Shown one piece after another: positions 31,292 to 41,095 of a stretch of DNA of 64,000 nt. The first letter of the stretch is position 1, and each line of letters begins with the position of its first letter. The position numbers and the translations under genes are program-made. Under the pieces are notes generated by a model. That model ran no database searches. It was not told the origin of the DNA and saw only the letters and a list, made by a program, of their open reading frames with translations. This DNA comes from a virus, in the IMG/VR virus record IMGVR_UViG_3300032579_000010, positions 31,016 through 95,015 of that record; one strand, given 5' to 3'.

Positions 31292-33043
31292 TTAGAACTC
31301 GATTGAGATTGAGGCGTTGCCACCACCGCCCACTGAACCTAGCCAATAAACGTAACTGTAAGGACCGATTGTTCCCGTGTAGGCAGGAGGCGTTCCGCCA
31401 ATGGTGGGTGTTAATGAGTAGGCAGAAGTCAGCCAGTATAGCAATACAACGCCACCAGAGCCAGACCAGCCATAGCCATAAGTTGAACCGGGGCCACCAG
31501 CACCGGTGCCGTTTCCACCAGTCCCATTGGCACCTGAGGTGTTGGAACCCGGCCCGCCTTGTCCGGGATAAAAACCAAGAGAGTTAAGGGGCGAAGGGAG
31601 CCACGCAGTTGCGGACGATGCTGAAGCACCGCCATTACCGGGGACTGTGCTGGTCGTCTGCGGCGTTGAACTTCCGCCAGCACCGCCTGTTCCACCGCCA
31701 CCGCCACCGGCGTACTTTGAGCCAGCACCACCGGCGTAACCTTGCGGTGAACCGCTGGCGCCACCTGAACCCTTGTAAGTTCCGACTGACCCGCCACCAG
31801 CACCGCCGTTACCAGAATGAGCGTTGAACGTACTAGTTCCACCATTACCGCCAGTTGAACTGGTACTTGTAGTTCCAGTTCCGCCGTTCCCAACCAAACC
31901 TGAATAGTTGGTGCCAACTGTTGCGGTCATAGCAGCGTTGACATAGCCACCTGCGCCACCCCCCGTGTAAGCGCCTCCGCCTCCGCCTCCGCCTTGAACG
32001 TAGTAGTTGAGAGTAAAGGTAGAAGGTGGGGGTGGTGGGAGTGGTGGGGGTGGTGGGGGTGGTATGACAGGATTAGGTATTACTGAACTAGTTGAACTAC
32101 TAAGCGCAGAGTTTCCAGCGCCGTTAGTTGCATAAACAGAAAAACTGTAAGAGGTTCCCTGAGAAAAGGTTTCAGTAATAGTCAGGGGACTGCTTGTTCC
32201 ATTGACTATCGCACCAGTAACGTTGTCATGAACCGTGTAACTTGTCGGCGCTGAATAGTTTGTTACGTCCCCAACAGAGAATGAGACTTGGACTTGAGTT
32301 GTGCTCACAACTGACGCTGAACCTATTGTGGGTGTCGCTGGCACGGTAAAGAACTGGTAAGTAGTGCTTGAAGCGCTTTGTGACGCTCCTGAGGCGTTAT
32401 ACGCATCAACTACAAACGAGTAGTACTGGTTTGCTGATGCCGAAAAGGTAAAGGAAGTCGAGTTGCTTCCTCCATAAGCAACTGTCGCATAGTTGTTGCC
32501 CAAAGTGTCCATGACGGAATAACCAGTCGGCGTATTTCCATTGGTGATTGTGCCCGGTGTCCAAGAAATAGCAACCGAAGCCGTAGCCGTCGAACCAGAA
32601 GAGGAAACGTGTGGAGAACTGTTGCCAGATATTGTTTGTGGGGTGAAGGCGGAGATGGTTGGAGACGATGGCGGATTGAAAGGTATTACAGAGTTACTCA
32701 CATTCTGAGCGCCCCAAATAGTTGCGTTTTCACCAGCACTGTTTTGAGAAACAACTGCGTAGTAGTAAGGGACATTTGGGGCGTAGACGAATGAACCGGG
32801 GTAAATAAACGCTGTGTTTGTACCAAACGCAACAGTGGTAACCAAGGAATAACTTGATGAACTCGTTCCACAGTAAACCAAGTATTGCGTTGGTTGATTT
32901 TTAGACGTGGACGTAGGCGCTGTCCAAGAAACCGCTACTTCAGTAGTTGTAACAACAGAAGCATTTACCCCTGTTGGGTTGTTTGGAATCGTGACAAGGT
33001 GATTCGTGATAGACGAAGCATCAACACCCGGCAACAGTTCCAT
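31292..33043 (-). CDS. FN3-repeat / polyproline / glycine-rich adhesin
   Basis: Start at the ATG at 33043, which shares one base with the upstream stop (TAATG) and has AGGAG upstream. Several fibronectin type III domains (PTGVNASVVTTTEVAVSWTA; TPTIGSASVVSTTQVQVSFS) occupy about residues 20-310. A polyproline stretch PPPPPPPLPPPPP follows, then a Gly-rich domain of about 230 residues with GGGGGGG and repeated G-G-x-G-G. The Gly-rich domain resembles polyglycine-II receptor-binding tips (T-even gp38-like) and other Gly-rich phage tip proteins. Likely a receptor-binding component. Confidence 0.75.
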   Translation of the reverse strand: MELLPGVDASSITNHLVTIPNNPTGVNASVVTTTEVAVSWTAPTSTSKNQPTQYLVYCGTSSSSYSLVTTVAFGTNTAFIYPGSFVYAPNVPYYYAVVSQNSAGENATIWGAQNVSNSVIPFNPPSSPTISAFTPQTISGNSSPHVSSSGSTATASVAISWTPGTITNGNTPTGYSVMDTLGNNYATVAYGGSNSTSFTFSASANQYYSFVVDAYNASGASQSASSTTYQFFTVPATPTIGSASVVSTTQVQVSFSVGDVTNYSAPTSYTVHDNVTGAIVNGTSSPLTITETFSQGTSYSFSVYATNGAGNSALSSSTSSVIPNPVIPPPPPPPLPPPPPSTFTLNYYVQGGGGGGGAYTGGGAGGYVNAAMTATVGTNYSGLVGNGGTGTTSTSSTGGNGGTSTFNAHSGNGGAGGGSVGTYKGSGGASGSPQGYAGGAGSKYAGGGGGGTGGAGGSSTPQTTSTVPGNGGASASSATAWLPSPLNSLGFYPGQGGPGSNTSGANGTGGNGTGAGGPGSTYGYGWSGSGGVVLLYWLTSAYSLTPTIGGTPPAYTGTIGPYSYVYWLGSVGGGGNASISIEF

Positions 33044-36000
33044 TAGGCGATGTCTCCTGTCACCAGCCAAGTGGCAGACGAGTAGCCCGTAACGTTACCG
33101 AGGAACATAGCCGTAGCAACTGAACCTGTAGTGCGGAGCGTTGGGGCATAAACAGTTGCGCCAGTGGAAATCACCGAACCAGAGGTGCCTGAGAACGAAC
33201 AGCCTGTTGTAGCCGCCACAACCGTAACGGACTGACCTGCGGTGAAGCCCGAAGTTGGCAGTGTGACCACAGCACTCGCCGTCAAGACAATGACGTTGTT
33301 GTAGTCAGTTGGCGACAGGGTGTACGAGCCAGTTTTCAGTGAAACCGAAGGGGTAGGCAAAGCGCCCTGAGAACCCTGCGGACCTTGTGGGATGTTCAGC
33401 GAAAGAACTGGTGCCGCTTGTGTGCCAGAGATGGTGGCTTGCGCACCTTGCGTGTAAGCAACCGTTCCAACCGTACCGATTGAGAACGAAGGCGTAATAC
33501 CAGTTGCGCCTTGGGCACCTGTTGAACCTTGTGACCCTTGTGCGCCAGTAGAACCCTGTGCGCCAGTTGCACCTTGGGCACCGTTTGAACCCGTAGAACC
33601 CGTAGCACCTTGTGGTCCTTGTGGGATGCCGAAGTTAAAGACCGCCGCTGATTGATTACCAGAGTTAGTAACAACTGCTTGGTTTCCAGCACCCAGAGTG
33701 ACCGTTGCACCCACTGTTATTGAAGCGGCGGAACCCTGCGCACCCGTAGCACCATTTGTACCGTTGGCACCTGTAGAACCTTGAGCGCCCGTCGAGCCTT
33801 GTGCTCCCTGTGCGCCAGTTGCGCCCTGAGAACCTGTTGCTCCTTGTGCTCCCGTTGCTCCTTGAGAACCAGTTACACCCTGAGCACCCGTAGCGCCTTG
33901 ACTACCAGTCGCTCCCTGAGCACCCGTTGAGCCTTGTGCGCCAGTCGAGCCTTGTGGTCCATTTGAACCAGTCGCTCCCTGAGCACCTGTCGCACCGTTG
34001 TATCCTTGCGGGCCAGTTAGACCAGTTGTACCTTGATTGCCTTGCGCCCCCTGCGTACCAGTAAGACCTTGTGCACCTTGCTGTCCAGTAGCACCTGTAA
34101 CACCTTGATATCCCTGTGTACCTTGTGCTCCTGTTGAGCCTTGTGCTCCTGTGTAGCCTTGAAAACCTTGATAGCCCTGATTGCCTTGAGTGCCCTGTGC
34201 TCCTGTTGTGCCTTGGTACCCTTGTGGTCCGTTGGCACCTGAAGCGCCCTGAACGCCTTGGCTTCCTTGTAGACCTTGTGCTCCTTGGGTGCCTTGAACA
34301 CCAAGCCCACCCTGAACACCTTGAGGCCCCTGAACGCTACCGACGCTAATCCACTCAGACTGAGCGACTGACCATACATAGATTTCAGTACCGACGATGT
34401 AGGCGTAGCCAGCCGTCACTGGACCAGTTGGGTAAGCGCCTTCAAGGTTCGAGTAAGTGGCGTATGAACCTTGAACGTTAAATGCTGTTCCAGCGACTCC
34501 TTGGTTACCCTGCGGACCGGCTGAGCCTTGCACACCCGTCGCACCCTGATACCCTTGCGGACCCTGAAGCCCAAACTGCTGAAAACCAACGGGGTCAACG
34601 CCGAGGGTGTCGGTTGACTTGAAGTTGGTAATCCAAACCGAGCCACCAAGAGAGGTGCCACGAAGCACTTGGACAATCGAGGCGGCGAGTTTGTTAGATG
34701 TGTCAATGTCATTGTCACGAACGGCAGAGAAACCTGTGGTGGAACCGTCTTGCATAACGACGTACACGCCGTTTTGTAGAGCAGTGTTTTGACCGACCAA
34801 AAGGAAGCGGTCACCAAGTGAGAGTGTGTAACCGTCAATCGTTAGACGACCAGCGTTGTTGTAGTTGATTACGTCTGCGTCAGTGGGATAGTCGTTGGTG
34901 TCGTCCTCGCCACGAACGTAGGTGAAGTTAAGGTTTGTATTGGAAACAACCTGAACTGGCTCGTGAATGTTGAACTGTGTGTATTGAGGTGAACCGTTCT
35001 CTCCGAGGTCGCCATACGACATAAGGAGTTGCCCAGCAGTGCCGTAACCACCAGCGATAGTCGGTACATACGCCACAGTGATTGGCGTTGTGCCAAGGGT
35101 GTCGGTTAACTTGGACTGAACCTGCCACGTTGTGCCACCATTTTCAGTGCCCTGATAGACCTGAATCAACGAGGCGGAAATCTTTTTCATTGTGTCGGCA
35201 TCGTTGTCACGACAGGCTTGGAACTTATTTACACCGTCGGTACCGTCGTGTATTACAACGTACAAACCATTTTGTTGAGCGTCAATCTGGTCTTTGAGAA
35301 GGAAGCGGTCATCTACCGCCAACTGGTGACCGTCAATAGTGATAGCGCCAGTAGTTGCCTCGGAAACCGTATCTACGCCGTGGGGCCAGTCATTCGTGGT
35401 GTTGTTGCCGACGGTGTAGGTAAGTTGGACGTTTCTAGTAGAGGCGACGATAACGGGTTCGTGAATGTTGTATTGAACAAACTGGGGCGGACCGTTGTAA
35501 CCGATATTGCCGTAGGACATGAGCAGTTGTCCTGCTTCGCCGTAGTTGGCGGTGTTCGCATTGGCGTAGAAGGGGATTTGGGTGGTTCCCAGCGTTCCTA
35601 GAGCAGACGCTCCGCATTGCCAAGTAGTTCCACCATTTTGTAAGCCTTCGTACACCTGAATAAGAGCGGCACCAATCTTGCCAATCGTGTCCATGTCGTT
35701 GTCACGGCACAGCACCCACTGATGGCTTGGTGAACCTTGAGCAAGGACAACATAAACACCGTTTTGAGTCGAGTCTGTTTGGTCTTTCAGCAACAAACGG
35801 TTGTCTGCCTGAACAGTCCAGCCGTCCACCAGCCAAGTGCCCGTGTAAGGGAAGGTCAGCGTGTCGGCGTAAGTAGGAATGTCATTGTTTGAGTTACCGC
35901 CGAGTACGAACGTACCTGCGATGTTTTCACCAGTGGTCGCCGCCATAACTGGTTCGTGAACGGCTGAGTTAATCCACTCTGGACCGCCGTTCTCGATGTC

Positions 36001-37215
36001 ACCGTATGACATAAGCAACTGTCCAGCAACACCAGCCGAGGTAACCCACGTTGCGCTACCGTCAGAAGCACCAAAAAGAACACCGCCGGGCGTAATGCCG
36101 AACGCTACTGGTCCTTGGTTACCTTGGTTACCGATTTGACCAGTCGTTCCTTGACTACCTTGAAGTCCTTGGAATCCTCGTACGCCCTGAAGTCCTTGTA
36201 CACCTTGTGCGCCCGTTACGCCTTGGATTCCTTGCGCACCCTGCACACCCTGTGTACCCTGTGCGCCCATTGTGCCTTGCGCACCAGTAACGCCCTGCGT
36301 ACCCTGTGGTCCTTGAGCACCTTGATAGCCCTGTACGCCTTGTGTTCCTGCGTTTCCAGTAACTCCTTGATACCCTTGGTTCCCTTGGTACCCCTGTGAG
36401 CCTTGTACTCCTTGTAGACCAGTCGTACCTTGTGGTCCGGTTGAGCCTTGCGCACCTACGGTACCCGTAGCGCCTGTAGCACCTTGGACTCCTTGAACAC
36501 CTTGAGCACCAACAAATCCTTGGTTGCCCTGTGCTCCCTGTGGTCCAGCAGAACCTTGGTTACCCTGAAATCCTTGATTTCCTTGAGCACCGATATACCC
36601 TTGGTAACCAGTCGCTCCTTGACTGCCTTGCGCACCTGTAGAGCCAGTTGAACCTTGGCTTCCTTGTGCCCCTTGGCTTCCTTGAGCGCCTGTCGTGCCA
36701 GTAGCGCCTTGTGGTCCTTGGATAAGTGAAGGTGAAGTCCAAGCAGGAGTGCCACTTTCGACGACGAGAACCTCGCCGTTTGTACCGATTGGCAGACGAG
36801 CAAACTGGTTTCCACCACTTGCGTAGAGGATGTCACCCTGTTCTTGAGCCAAAGCAACGGTATTAACGACAGCCTTGTTTGCTTCACGCAAGTCCTCGGC
36901 GGTGAACACGGGAATAACCGTTGAGCCAAGGGCGTGGGATTGGGCGCTGGTGTCGTCTTGACCACGAACAACGTTATTGATGACAAGTGCGCCAACAGAC
37001 CAGTTGTACGTTCCCTGTGGAACCCAAATCTTTTCCTGAGAGACAGTTCCGTAGTCGAGGCTTAAGTAGAAGCCAGCGATTTCACCAAGTGTGCCCCACG
37101 TTGCGTCCGTCCCGTTAATGAGGATGGTCGTGTCAGTGGGCAGGACGGCTGAAGCGAGCGTCGCTCCAATCGCACCACCAATGTAATCAACTTGCGAGTA
37201 AGCAATCCTTGACAT
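33043..37215 (-). CDS. Collagen-like fibre protein (1390 residues) with three beta modules
   Basis: The N-terminus ([40 protein letters not shown]) is paralogous to that of the 1682-residue protein. It is followed by triplets, one complete block of three HEPV-type modules identical in order to those in the giant protein, a second triplet region, and a C-terminal beta tip ([25 protein letters not shown]). AGAAGGGGA precedes the ATG. Probably another trimeric fibre or an adaptor linking fibre types. Confidence 0.9.
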   Translation of the reverse strand: MSRIAYSQVDYIGGAIGATLASAVLPTDTTILINGTDATWGTLGEIAGFYLSLDYGTVSQEKIWVPQGTYNWSVGALVINNVVRGQDDTSAQSHALGSTVIPVFTAEDLREANKAVVNTVALAQEQGDILYASGGNQFARLPIGTNGEVLVVESGTPAWTSPSLIQGPQGATGTTGAQGSQGAQGSQGSTGSTGAQGSQGATGYQGYIGAQGNQGFQGNQGSAGPQGAQGNQGFVGAQGVQGVQGATGATGTVGAQGSTGPQGTTGLQGVQGSQGYQGNQGYQGVTGNAGTQGVQGYQGAQGPQGTQGVTGAQGTMGAQGTQGVQGAQGIQGVTGAQGVQGLQGVRGFQGLQGSQGTTGQIGNQGNQGPVAFGITPGGVLFGASDGSATWVTSAGVAGQLLMSYGDIENGGPEWINSAVHEPVMAATTGENIAGTFVLGGNSNNDIPTYADTLTFPYTGTWLVDGWTVQADNRLLLKDQTDSTQNGVYVVLAQGSPSHQWVLCRDNDMDTIGKIGAALIQVYEGLQNGGTTWQCGASALGTLGTTQIPFYANANTANYGEAGQLLMSYGNIGYNGPPQFVQYNIHEPVIVASTRNVQLTYTVGNNTTNDWPHGVDTVSEATTGAITIDGHQLAVDDRFLLKDQIDAQQNGLYVVIHDGTDGVNKFQACRDNDADTMKKISASLIQVYQGTENGGTTWQVQSKLTDTLGTTPITVAYVPTIAGGYGTAGQLLMSYGDLGENGSPQYTQFNIHEPVQVVSNTNLNFTYVRGEDDTNDYPTDADVINYNNAGRLTIDGYTLSLGDRFLLVGQNTALQNGVYVVMQDGSTTGFSAVRDNDIDTSNKLAASIVQVLRGTSLGGSVWITNFKSTDTLGVDPVGFQQFGLQGPQGYQGATGVQGSAGPQGNQGVAGTAFNVQGSYATYSNLEGAYPTGPVTAGYAYIVGTEIYVWSVAQSEWISVGSVQGPQGVQGGLGVQGTQGAQGLQGSQGVQGASGANGPQGYQGTTGAQGTQGNQGYQGFQGYTGAQGSTGAQGTQGYQGVTGATGQQGAQGLTGTQGAQGNQGTTGLTGPQGYNGATGAQGATGSNGPQGSTGAQGSTGAQGATGSQGATGAQGVTGSQGATGAQGATGSQGATGAQGAQGSTGAQGSTGANGTNGATGAQGSAASITVGATVTLGAGNQAVVTNSGNQSAAVFNFGIPQGPQGATGSTGSNGAQGATGAQGSTGAQGSQGSTGAQGATGITPSFSIGTVGTVAYTQGAQATISGTQAAPVLSLNIPQGPQGSQGALPTPSVSLKTGSYTLSPTDYNNVIVLTASAVVTLPTSGFTAGQSVTVVAATTGCSFSGTSGSVISTGATVYAPTLRTTGSVATAMFLGNVTGYSSATWLVTGDIA
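34560..36110. repeat. One block of the same three beta modules in the 1390-residue fibre
   Basis: Three modules in the same order as in the giant fibre, showing exchange or duplication between the two fibre genes. Confidence 0.8.
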
Positions 37216-37244
37216 GAATCCCCTTCTATGGGGTCACCCGTCTA

Positions 37245-37919
37245 TTAGTTGCTCAACAACCAAGTAGGCGTGACCTGTAGCGTGTCGTTAGCACCAAGCG
37301 TCGGGCTTGAGCCGTCCGCAAAGTTGCTGAAGTAGTAAATGTTGCCTGAGTTGCCAGAGGCAGAGTCCGTAATGAAGTAGCCCGTGGCGGCAGTCCAAGT
37401 TCCCGTAGCAAGGAACGTCACTGGCTGACCAGCAGCACGTTTGCCCGATACAGCATCACCAGCGGTCACGGTTGCGCCACTTGACTGGTTGGAAGCCAGA
37501 GGTGAAGTGAGGATTACTTCGGTTCCCGTGGTAGCGGCAATAACCTTGGGGTCTTCAGTGCCAATAACAATGGTCATTCCAGCAAGCAAGCCAGTGGCTG
37601 AGGTGAGATTGACGTACCAGTTTCCTTCGGAAGCGTTGGCAGACAGAGTGGTCGTCAGAAGTGGCGACGAAGCGTTGTACGCAGTGGCAATCGTCGGGCT
37701 GTTGAAAGTAACGGCGATACGCTCGTAGCCAGAGCCGTTCATTTCAGCAAAACCAGAGTCAAAGTTTCCCAAAGTCGCAGTAGAGGCTGGTGTGCTCGTG
37801 GTGTTACCACCCGTTAAAAGACCAACGTAGTAGGAGACAGTAGAGGATGAGGGCATAGAACCAATGCTCAACTGGTTAAAGATTTTGGTTAAGCCTTGGT
37901 TGGTGAATACTTGCGCCAT
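37245..37919 (-). CDS. Putative virion structural protein
   Basis: 224 residues, rich in Ser, Thr, Gly and Ala and predicted beta. N-terminus MAQVFTNQGLTKIFNQLSIG and C-terminus GANDTLQVTPTWLLSN are of a type seen near fibre and tail genes in many phages. A strong AGGAG lies upstream of the ATG. It immediately precedes the collagen-like genes, so a base or adaptor for them is possible. I cannot name the family. Confidence 0.6.
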   Translation of the reverse strand: MAQVFTNQGLTKIFNQLSIGSMPSSSTVSYYVGLLTGGNTTSTPASTATLGNFDSGFAEMNGSGYERIAVTFNSPTIATAYNASSPLLTTTLSANASEGNWYVNLTSATGLLAGMTIVIGTEDPKVIAATTGTEVILTSPLASNQSSGATVTAGDAVSGKRAAGQPVTFLATGTWTAATGYFITDSASGNSGNIYYFSNFADGSSPTLGANDTLQVTPTWLLSN

Positions 37920-37926
37920 AATGCTC

Positions 37927-37953
37927 CTAGAAGGTCGAGATTACTGCTTCTAG
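37927..37953. promoter_or_regulatory. Inverted repeat before the 224-residue gene
   Basis: CTAGAAG / CTTCTAG, 13-base spacer, ending next to the SD AGGAG. Possible operator or leader hairpin. Confidence 0.35.
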
Positions 37954-37973
37954 TCTGCCACAGATTTTACGAT

Positions 37974-38417
37974 TTATTGCCCTGCCCCACAGACGCAGTT
38001 TCCACCACAACCACCGCAGTTTTCCTCTTGTGAGGCGACCCATTCCTTATAAGTGATGAGTCCAATGACGGCGTAGTTGGCAAGGTCAATCCAACTGTCC
38101 TCGACTGATTCGTTTGCCATCTTTGCGCCCTTAGCGGCGTTACAAAGCCTTTTCACCTTGTCCATTGAGCGAACGAGTACGCCCTTCCACGCAGGAATAC
38201 CCAGTTCCTCACTGCCACGAACGTTGGCAAAAATGTCTACGTTGGTTCCGTAGTCTTTGCCCTTCTTAATGTGCAAGGCAAGCATTTCAGCAAGGATGGC
38301 ACGAAAACGTGGGTCGCCACCTTCGGGAAACTCGACTTTTTGCTTAGGGGTGATTTGACCAGCCTGTGTCACAGACACCCACGGAGGAAGGGGAAGGTTT
38401 TTCTTGTTCGTCGTCAT
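37974..38417 (-). CDS. DUF1599 / nucleotide-modification-associated domain 1 protein
   Basis: 147 residues with the DUF1599 (Nmad1) pattern: KKGKDYGTNVDIFANVRGSE, VLVRSMDKVKRLCNAA, SVEDSWIDLANYAVIG. The family is MazG-like in fold and is associated in phages with nucleotide or DNA-base modification, probably by acting on a nucleotide pool. The C-terminus is Cys-rich (CGGCGGNCVCG), possibly metal-binding. No base-modifying enzyme other than the methyltransferase at 45.9-47.0 kb is seen in the window. Confidence 0.78.
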   Translation of the reverse strand: MTTNKKNLPLPPWVSVTQAGQITPKQKVEFPEGGDPRFRAILAEMLALHIKKGKDYGTNVDIFANVRGSEELGIPAWKGVLVRSMDKVKRLCNAAKGAKMANESVEDSWIDLANYAVIGLITYKEWVASQEENCGGCGGNCVCGAGQ

Positions 38418-38444
38418 AGTTTTTAACTATAACGGATTTCACCT

Positions 38445-38921
38445 TTACTTGCCAGACTTCTCCAAGTCAATAACAAGGCGGTGTATGTACTCGGTCATCT
38501 CTGTATTCTTGGCGAGTTCCGCCTTCAGTTCGTGGATTATTTCACTACTGGTACGAGAAATGGTCAAGTGAGAAAGTGCCTGTTCGGCAGAAACGGCATC
38601 GGCTCGCTTGGCGGCAATCAGCAGGATTGCGCCTTGTAAACCAGCCAGCATTGAAAGGAAAAGGTTTAGGAGAATGAAGGGATACGGGTCAAAACCCCTG
38701 TTTTTCAACCAGTAGACATTGACCAAAGCCCACAAAACCATGAAAAACAAGAACAAACCCACAAAGCCCCACGAACCCATACGGTTGCGCACAGCGTCAG
38801 CGGCTCTTTCACCACGAGTTAGTTCAGAACCAGTGCGAACGCCCGGTAGCGGATGCCACGGGTGTTTTGGGTCGTCCCACTCGCCGTCATCAAATCCGTC
38901 ATATTGGTTTAAGTGGCTCAT
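38445..38921 (-). CDS. DUF1003 membrane protein
   Basis: 158 residues with the DUF1003 hallmark: two transmembrane helices (FVGLFLFFMVLWALVNVYWL and PFILLNLFLSMLAGLQGAIL) joined by KNRGFDPY, then a helical cytoplasmic tail. Members are small membrane proteins of unknown function in bacteria and occasionally phages. Its presence here suggests modification of the host envelope. ATGA overlap with the preceding gene. Confidence 0.88.
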   Translation of the reverse strand: MSHLNQYDGFDDGEWDDPKHPWHPLPGVRTGSELTRGERAADAVRNRMGSWGFVGLFLFFMVLWALVNVYWLKNRGFDPYPFILLNLFLSMLAGLQGAILLIAAKRADAVSAEQALSHLTISRTSSEIIHELKAELAKNTEMTEYIHRLVIDLEKSGK

Positions 38922-39283
38922 TTTGCCAACATTTCAGCACGAGTAATAATCTTGGCGTTTGCCAAAGTCTTTAGGGGTTTTGTGGCGTGTATGTCGAAGT
39001 AGTAAATCGGCTTGCCAAGGCTTAGGGCAATGGCGACCTCAATACGCACCTCGTGGTTGCTTCCCCACCAAGGTAGAACAATCATTGCGTCTGATTTCAG
39101 TAGTTCGCTCAGGTTGGCTTCTATTTGCCTTTTCTGGGCTTCCAAATCATCAGTCGCTGGGTGAGCCTCAACGTGACAATAAACGTCCAGTTCGTCCTTA
39201 CGAAGGCGCTTGAGTGCTTCAGCAAAGTTGCTGGCATTTCGGTCAGGCACACCCCAAGAGGGTCCTGACAAGTAGTACCTCAT
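38918..39283 (-). CDS. DUF4406-like (nucleoside deoxyribosyltransferase-like) protein
   Basis: 121 residues. RYYLSGPSWGVPDRNASNF, NLSELLKSDAMIVLPWW, and SNHEVRIEVAIALSLGKPIY fit the DUF4406 family, related to nucleoside 2-deoxyribosyltransferases. The segment GSNHEVRIEVAIA carries the acidic residue usually equated with the catalytic Glu. Role in phages is probably nucleotide salvage or base handling, in keeping with the DUF1599 gene two positions downstream. Confidence 0.8.
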   Translation of the reverse strand: MRYYLSGPSWGVPDRNASNFAEALKRLRKDELDVYCHVEAHPATDDLEAQKRQIEANLSELLKSDAMIVLPWWGSNHEVRIEVAIALSLGKPIYYFDIHATKPLKTLANAKIITRAEMLAK

Positions 39284-39291
39284 AAAAGGGG

Positions 39292-39648
39292 CTACTTAGC
39301 CTCGTCGGGCTTAACGTCGGACTTAGCACGACGTGGCTTTTCGGCAACAACGGTTGCCTTAGTGTCGGTGTCGGCTGACTTTTCAGCAGTTGCCTTCTTA
39401 GAGGCTGTTGCTGGCTTTGTTGCCGCTTCCTTTTCCGCTTGCTTCTTGGCTTCTTGAGCCTCGTGCTCAGCGGTAAGTGTGGCGATTTCCTTGCCACTCA
39501 AGGGCTTAACCCAGCCCTTTGTTTCAACGTACTGCTGACCCTGCCACGACCAGTTTTGGTTCGAGCAAAGTTCGCCAGCCTTCACCACCGAGCCGTCACT
39601 GTCTGTGAAGTCAATAACGGCTCGGTGGGAAAAGGTGGGCTTAGACAT
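39292..39648 (-). CDS. Small head-region protein with Lys/Ala-rich tail
   Basis: 118 residues: about 45 structured residues (SKPTFSHRAVIDFTDSDGSV, ENWSW-like strand pattern NQNWSWQGQQYVETKGWV) and a long charged, Ala-rich, probably disordered tail. Start codon shares one base with the major capsid protein stop (TAATG). Translational coupling to the capsid gene suggests a head-associated role. Family not recognised. Confidence 0.6.
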   Translation of the reverse strand: MSKPTFSHRAVIDFTDSDGSVVKAGELCSNQNWSWQGQQYVETKGWVKPLSGKEIATLTAEHEAQEAKKQAEKEAATKPATASKKATAEKSADTDTKATVVAEKPRRAKSDVKPDEAK

Positions 39649-40655
39649 TAGTTGTTGGTAATGCCTGACCAGAAGTAACCGAGGTCAGCAGCAACGACCT
39701 TGTTGTCGAAGGCGATTTCACCTTCAACACGGTCAGCCTTCAACTCTTCCATACGGAAGCGTGAAACACCGACAGTCGTTCCAAGACCACCCGAAACGCC
39801 AGTCCACATGAAGGTGTAACCAGCCGAAGGGGTCATAAGACCGGGGTTCGGAGCGGTGTAGCACAGAAGCGCAGAGTTACCAGCAACGAAGTTCATGTTT
39901 TCGTTACCGGGGGCGTTGTTGCCCTCAGCGCCAGTGTTAACCACTGCCTTTGCGACCAGCACACGGTCAACACCGAAGAGTTGCGCAAGCAAGTCCTCAG
40001 TGACGATTGCACCGGCTTGGGTGTACTTGTAACGGTCAACCAAGAGAGGGTGGTTCTTCAGGGTCTGGAATACCTTGTAGCCCAACACGAAGGTGTTTGG
40101 CTCGTAACCAGTGGTCTGAAGGATGGTCGCCTTAGCGATTTCCACCTCAGCGATTGGGTCAGAAGTGTACGAAGTCGGGCTAAGAACGTAGTCGTTCCAA
40201 ATCGTACCAATGTTGTTTGCGGTGGTCGTACCAGTTACGGTAGTACCCCAAACACCAGAGGTGAAGTAGTCCGAAGCCCACTGAACTTCACGACGGAGCA
40301 AGAGACGCTGAGTAACAAACTGCGTCGCTTCCATGTCGGGGTTCAAGGGGTTGTCTGCGTTAGCACGAGTCTGGTCACCGATGTCCTTGTGGAAGGCGTA
40401 CACGTCAGCCGTGTAGTTGTCGGTGGTCAGTCCGTAGCCTGAACCAGAAGATGCAGTTCCGTCAGCACGGCGTTGAGCCTCGTCACGGAACCAGTCATCC
40501 TTGGTGTACTTGAAGTACAGGTTGCTCTTCTTGTCAACCGGAACCGTTGGGAACACTTGGTCGGCAATGAAGTTGGCGGTGTTCTGAATGTACGCAACCG
40601 AGATGTTAGTCAAGATTGCGTCAATGTGAACATTATTTACGTTTGGCTGTGGCAT
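39648..40655 (-). CDS. Major capsid protein (HK97 fold expected)
   Basis: 335 residues. Segments YIQNTANFIADQVFPTVPVD, FRDEAQRRADGTASSGSGYG, DIGDQTRANADNPLNPDMEA, FVTQRLLLRREVQWASDYF, VLGYKVFQTLKNHPLLVDRY are typical of a widespread phage major capsid family. It lies after scaffold and decoration genes in the usual order. SD AGAAAGGAC is eight bases before the ATG. No separate delta domain cleavage site can be seen. Confidence 0.9.
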   Translation of the reverse strand: MPQPNVNNVHIDAILTNISVAYIQNTANFIADQVFPTVPVDKKSNLYFKYTKDDWFRDEAQRRADGTASSGSGYGLTTDNYTADVYAFHKDIGDQTRANADNPLNPDMEATQFVTQRLLLRREVQWASDYFTSGVWGTTVTGTTTANNIGTIWNDYVLSPTSYTSDPIAEVEIAKATILQTTGYEPNTFVLGYKVFQTLKNHPLLVDRYKYTQAGAIVTEDLLAQLFGVDRVLVAKAVVNTGAEGNNAPGNENMNFVAGNSALLCYTAPNPGLMTPSAGYTFMWTGVSGGLGTTVGVSRFRMEELKADRVEGEIAFDNKVVAADLGYFWSGITNN

Positions 40656-40673
40656 GGATTAGTCCTTTCTACC

Positions 40674-41093
40674 TTAAGCCGCACGGCTTGCGCTTGCGCA
40701 GTTGATAACAGCGGTAACGTAGTCGCCGCTGACACCAGCCGTAAGAGCAGTGCCGAGAATGTACTTAGTGGTGTCCGTACCGGGAACAATGGCAACAGCC
40801 TGACCCGAAGCGTTAATGCCCAAAACGGAACCAATGGAAATGTTGCCACCAGCAACAACCTTGGTCACACCCGAAACGGTAACTTCCGCTTCTGAGTAGC
40901 CAGAGTTGTACAACTTGGGGGCGTTCTGAAGAACACCAACAGGACGCTGGGTGGCGGCTGTAACAGCCGATGCCGATGTCGTGCCAGTGAGGGGGTTGCC
41001 AGCGACTACGAACTGAAACTGGTTCGACGACGAAAGCGACGAGTCAGCAATAAGCGTAATCTTGATGGCATATGGATTCTGTTCGTAAGCCAT
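40674..41093 (-). CDS. Capsid decoration protein, DUF2190-like
   Basis: 139 residues, beta-rich, Ala/Gly/Val-rich: PVGVLQNAPKLYNSGYSEAE, VTKVVAGGNISIGSVLGINA, GTALTAGVSGDYVTAVINC. This matches head-decoration or DUF2190-type proteins that trimerise on the capsid surface. Position between scaffold and major capsid genes agrees. Confidence 0.8.
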   Translation of the reverse strand: MAYEQNPYAIKITLIADSSLSSSNQFQFVVAGNPLTGTTSASAVTAATQRPVGVLQNAPKLYNSGYSEAEVTVSGVTKVVAGGNISIGSVLGINASGQAVAIVPGTDTTKYILGTALTAGVSGDYVTAVINCASASRAA

Positions 41094-41095
41094 GA

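Noticed and set aside
13453-37215. Many plus-strand and alternate-frame open frames in the collagen regions
   Set aside because: They are low-complexity mirror images of the triplet repeats (Leu/Thr/Ser or Arg/Lys/Val runs), lack ribosome sites and lie opposite the strong fibre genes.
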